Positions 63,031 through 64,000 of a DNA stretch of 64,000 bases are shown here, one piece after another (the first letter of the stretch is position 1; every line of letters starts with the position of its first letter). Source of the stretch: Physcomitrium patens (Eukaryota; Streptophyta; Bryopsida; Funariales; Funariaceae). The notes below the pieces were generated by a model. It did not search any database. It was not told the origin of the DNA and saw nothing but the letters and a program-made list of their open reading frames with translations. The translations under genes were made by a program, and so were the position numbers. The DNA lies in the NCBI RefSeq assembly GCF_000002425.4, contig NC_037257.1, positions 17,736,206 to 17,800,205 on the forward strand, written 5' to 3'.

Positions 63031-64000
63031 TATATATCTTTTGAAATCACGTGTCTGGATACTGGCGATTTATTCAAAAAAAGCGTCTAAAGTAAGATTC
63101 CTAATCATGTACATTGCAAGAGTTCAATCATTGTTGATCACAGATTCTTTCATATATTTCTTGCCTTACCACCACTTATTCCCTGTTACTGATTTAAAGC
63201 CAAATGCGCAAAAGTGCCGACTGAAGAGCAGCAGCAGTTCATAATGTTCTGGTTCCAAAGCGAAACCCTAGAAAAAGTTCAAGCACCGCTTGATTAGGTG
63301 CCGCAGGTGACGGTGGCCCCTGAAGTTTGAATCAGTTGTTTGCGTAGTATCTGCGTGGAGTGCTTGGCTGACGCTGTAAAAAGGTCCTGCAAGCGCTTCA
63401 CCAAACACATTGATCATGTGCATTGACTCCTAAGCCCAGTTTCAGTCCACAACGCTGTTGATCACACCACGAGGATTGCGATGAATGTACTCGCCGCCTT
63501 CGATTCGAGGGAGTGGAGGGACCAGCGTCCTTGCGGGCTGCTCCTCAGCTTCTCCCGTGGCCAGCCGTCCTGACAGCTATTAGTACTTTGGAAGCATGCA
63601 ACGTAGAGGCGAGCCTCAAAAGGGGAAACTGGTCAGCAAGTCGTCTACCGAAGTCTCTGCTTCAGTGCATGGTGCTGCGACGATAACGTAACTTTTACAT
63701 TGAGCTCCTTGATTCACTATTTCGTCTGCACCAGTGGTTGTGGTATGGAATAGAATAGCTTGAGATGCTGTGTGCATAGGTATTCTGTTTCTTGCTTGAG
63801 TACGAAATGAATCGTGGCTGATATTCGTGTGCCCGGTCTTCTTTGGACATAAAGAGGGTGTTTGACGCAACCTATTATTCGAAATTTCGACGACGCGGTA
63901 AATTGGATTGGAATTTTTCGAGCAAGCAGTACCTGGAGAACTGGTGATTGACTGCAGAAGCTAGTCGTTGACATCGTTCCAGGATTTCATGACAGCCGCT
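63031..64000. other. Gene-like island at the window end, no gene called
   Basis: The composition rises again, most clearly from 63240. Open stretches on both strands are short (for example 63616-63870 minus, or a 30-codon plus frame from 63484) and resemble no family I know. It could be the promoter and leader of a gene starting beyond base 64000. Confidence 0.35.

Overview
The window is nuclear DNA from a land plant, most likely a moss (Physcomitrium-like). It has intron-rich plant genes, including the plant-type Mediator subunit MED33, sitting in short islands of ordinary base composition. Between the islands lie long, very AT-rich stretches of old LTR retrotransposons. The species is an inference; no sequence here proves it.

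Layout. 1-3166: a decayed Ty1/copia element (integrase, reverse transcriptase, RNase H, then a probable LTR). About 3167-19250: three broken copies of one Ty3/gypsy chromovirus family, C1 (minus), C3 (plus, heavily deleted) and C2 (plus). C2 is split by two insertions of a second LTR-like family, here called X. About 19588-24101: one X copy inside another X copy, with a copia-type solo LTR inside the inner one. 24720-29660: a gene-like island with a broken, unrecognised gene carrying C2-like beta-strand segments. 29661-34200: AT-rich DNA with microsatellites and one clear MITE of about 254 bp. 35122-41025 (minus): MED33/REF4, 13 exons. 42050-45040: AT-rich spacer with a further X copy. 45304-48741 (plus): the beta subunit of protein geranylgeranyltransferase type I, 11 exons, rebuilt here in full. 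48742-52666: mixed island and AT-rich spacer with no convincing gene. 52667-53754 (minus): a peroxisomal enoyl-CoA hydratase/isomerase-family protein of the plant ECI type, two exons, ending in the peroxisomal signal SKL. 55100-59380: AT-rich DNA with a chromovirus solo LTR and a 46-bp tandem repeat. 59380-62400: an island holding the 3' end of a gene for a small membrane protein. 63000-64000: another island with no gene I can call.

The three recognised genes are ordinary nuclear housekeeping genes and do not form a shared pathway: transcription (MED33), protein prenylation (GGB) and peroxisomal fatty-acid metabolism (ECI). MED33 and GGB are head to head, about 4.3 kb apart; GGB and ECI converge.

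The most informative feature is the transposon record. It shows nested insertions in a readable order, a possible 2.4-kb inversion, repeated loss of catalytic residues, and stops of the kind expected from long-term deamination of methylated cytosine. I see no CRISPR array, tRNA or rRNA gene, and no evidence for a wholly new type of system.
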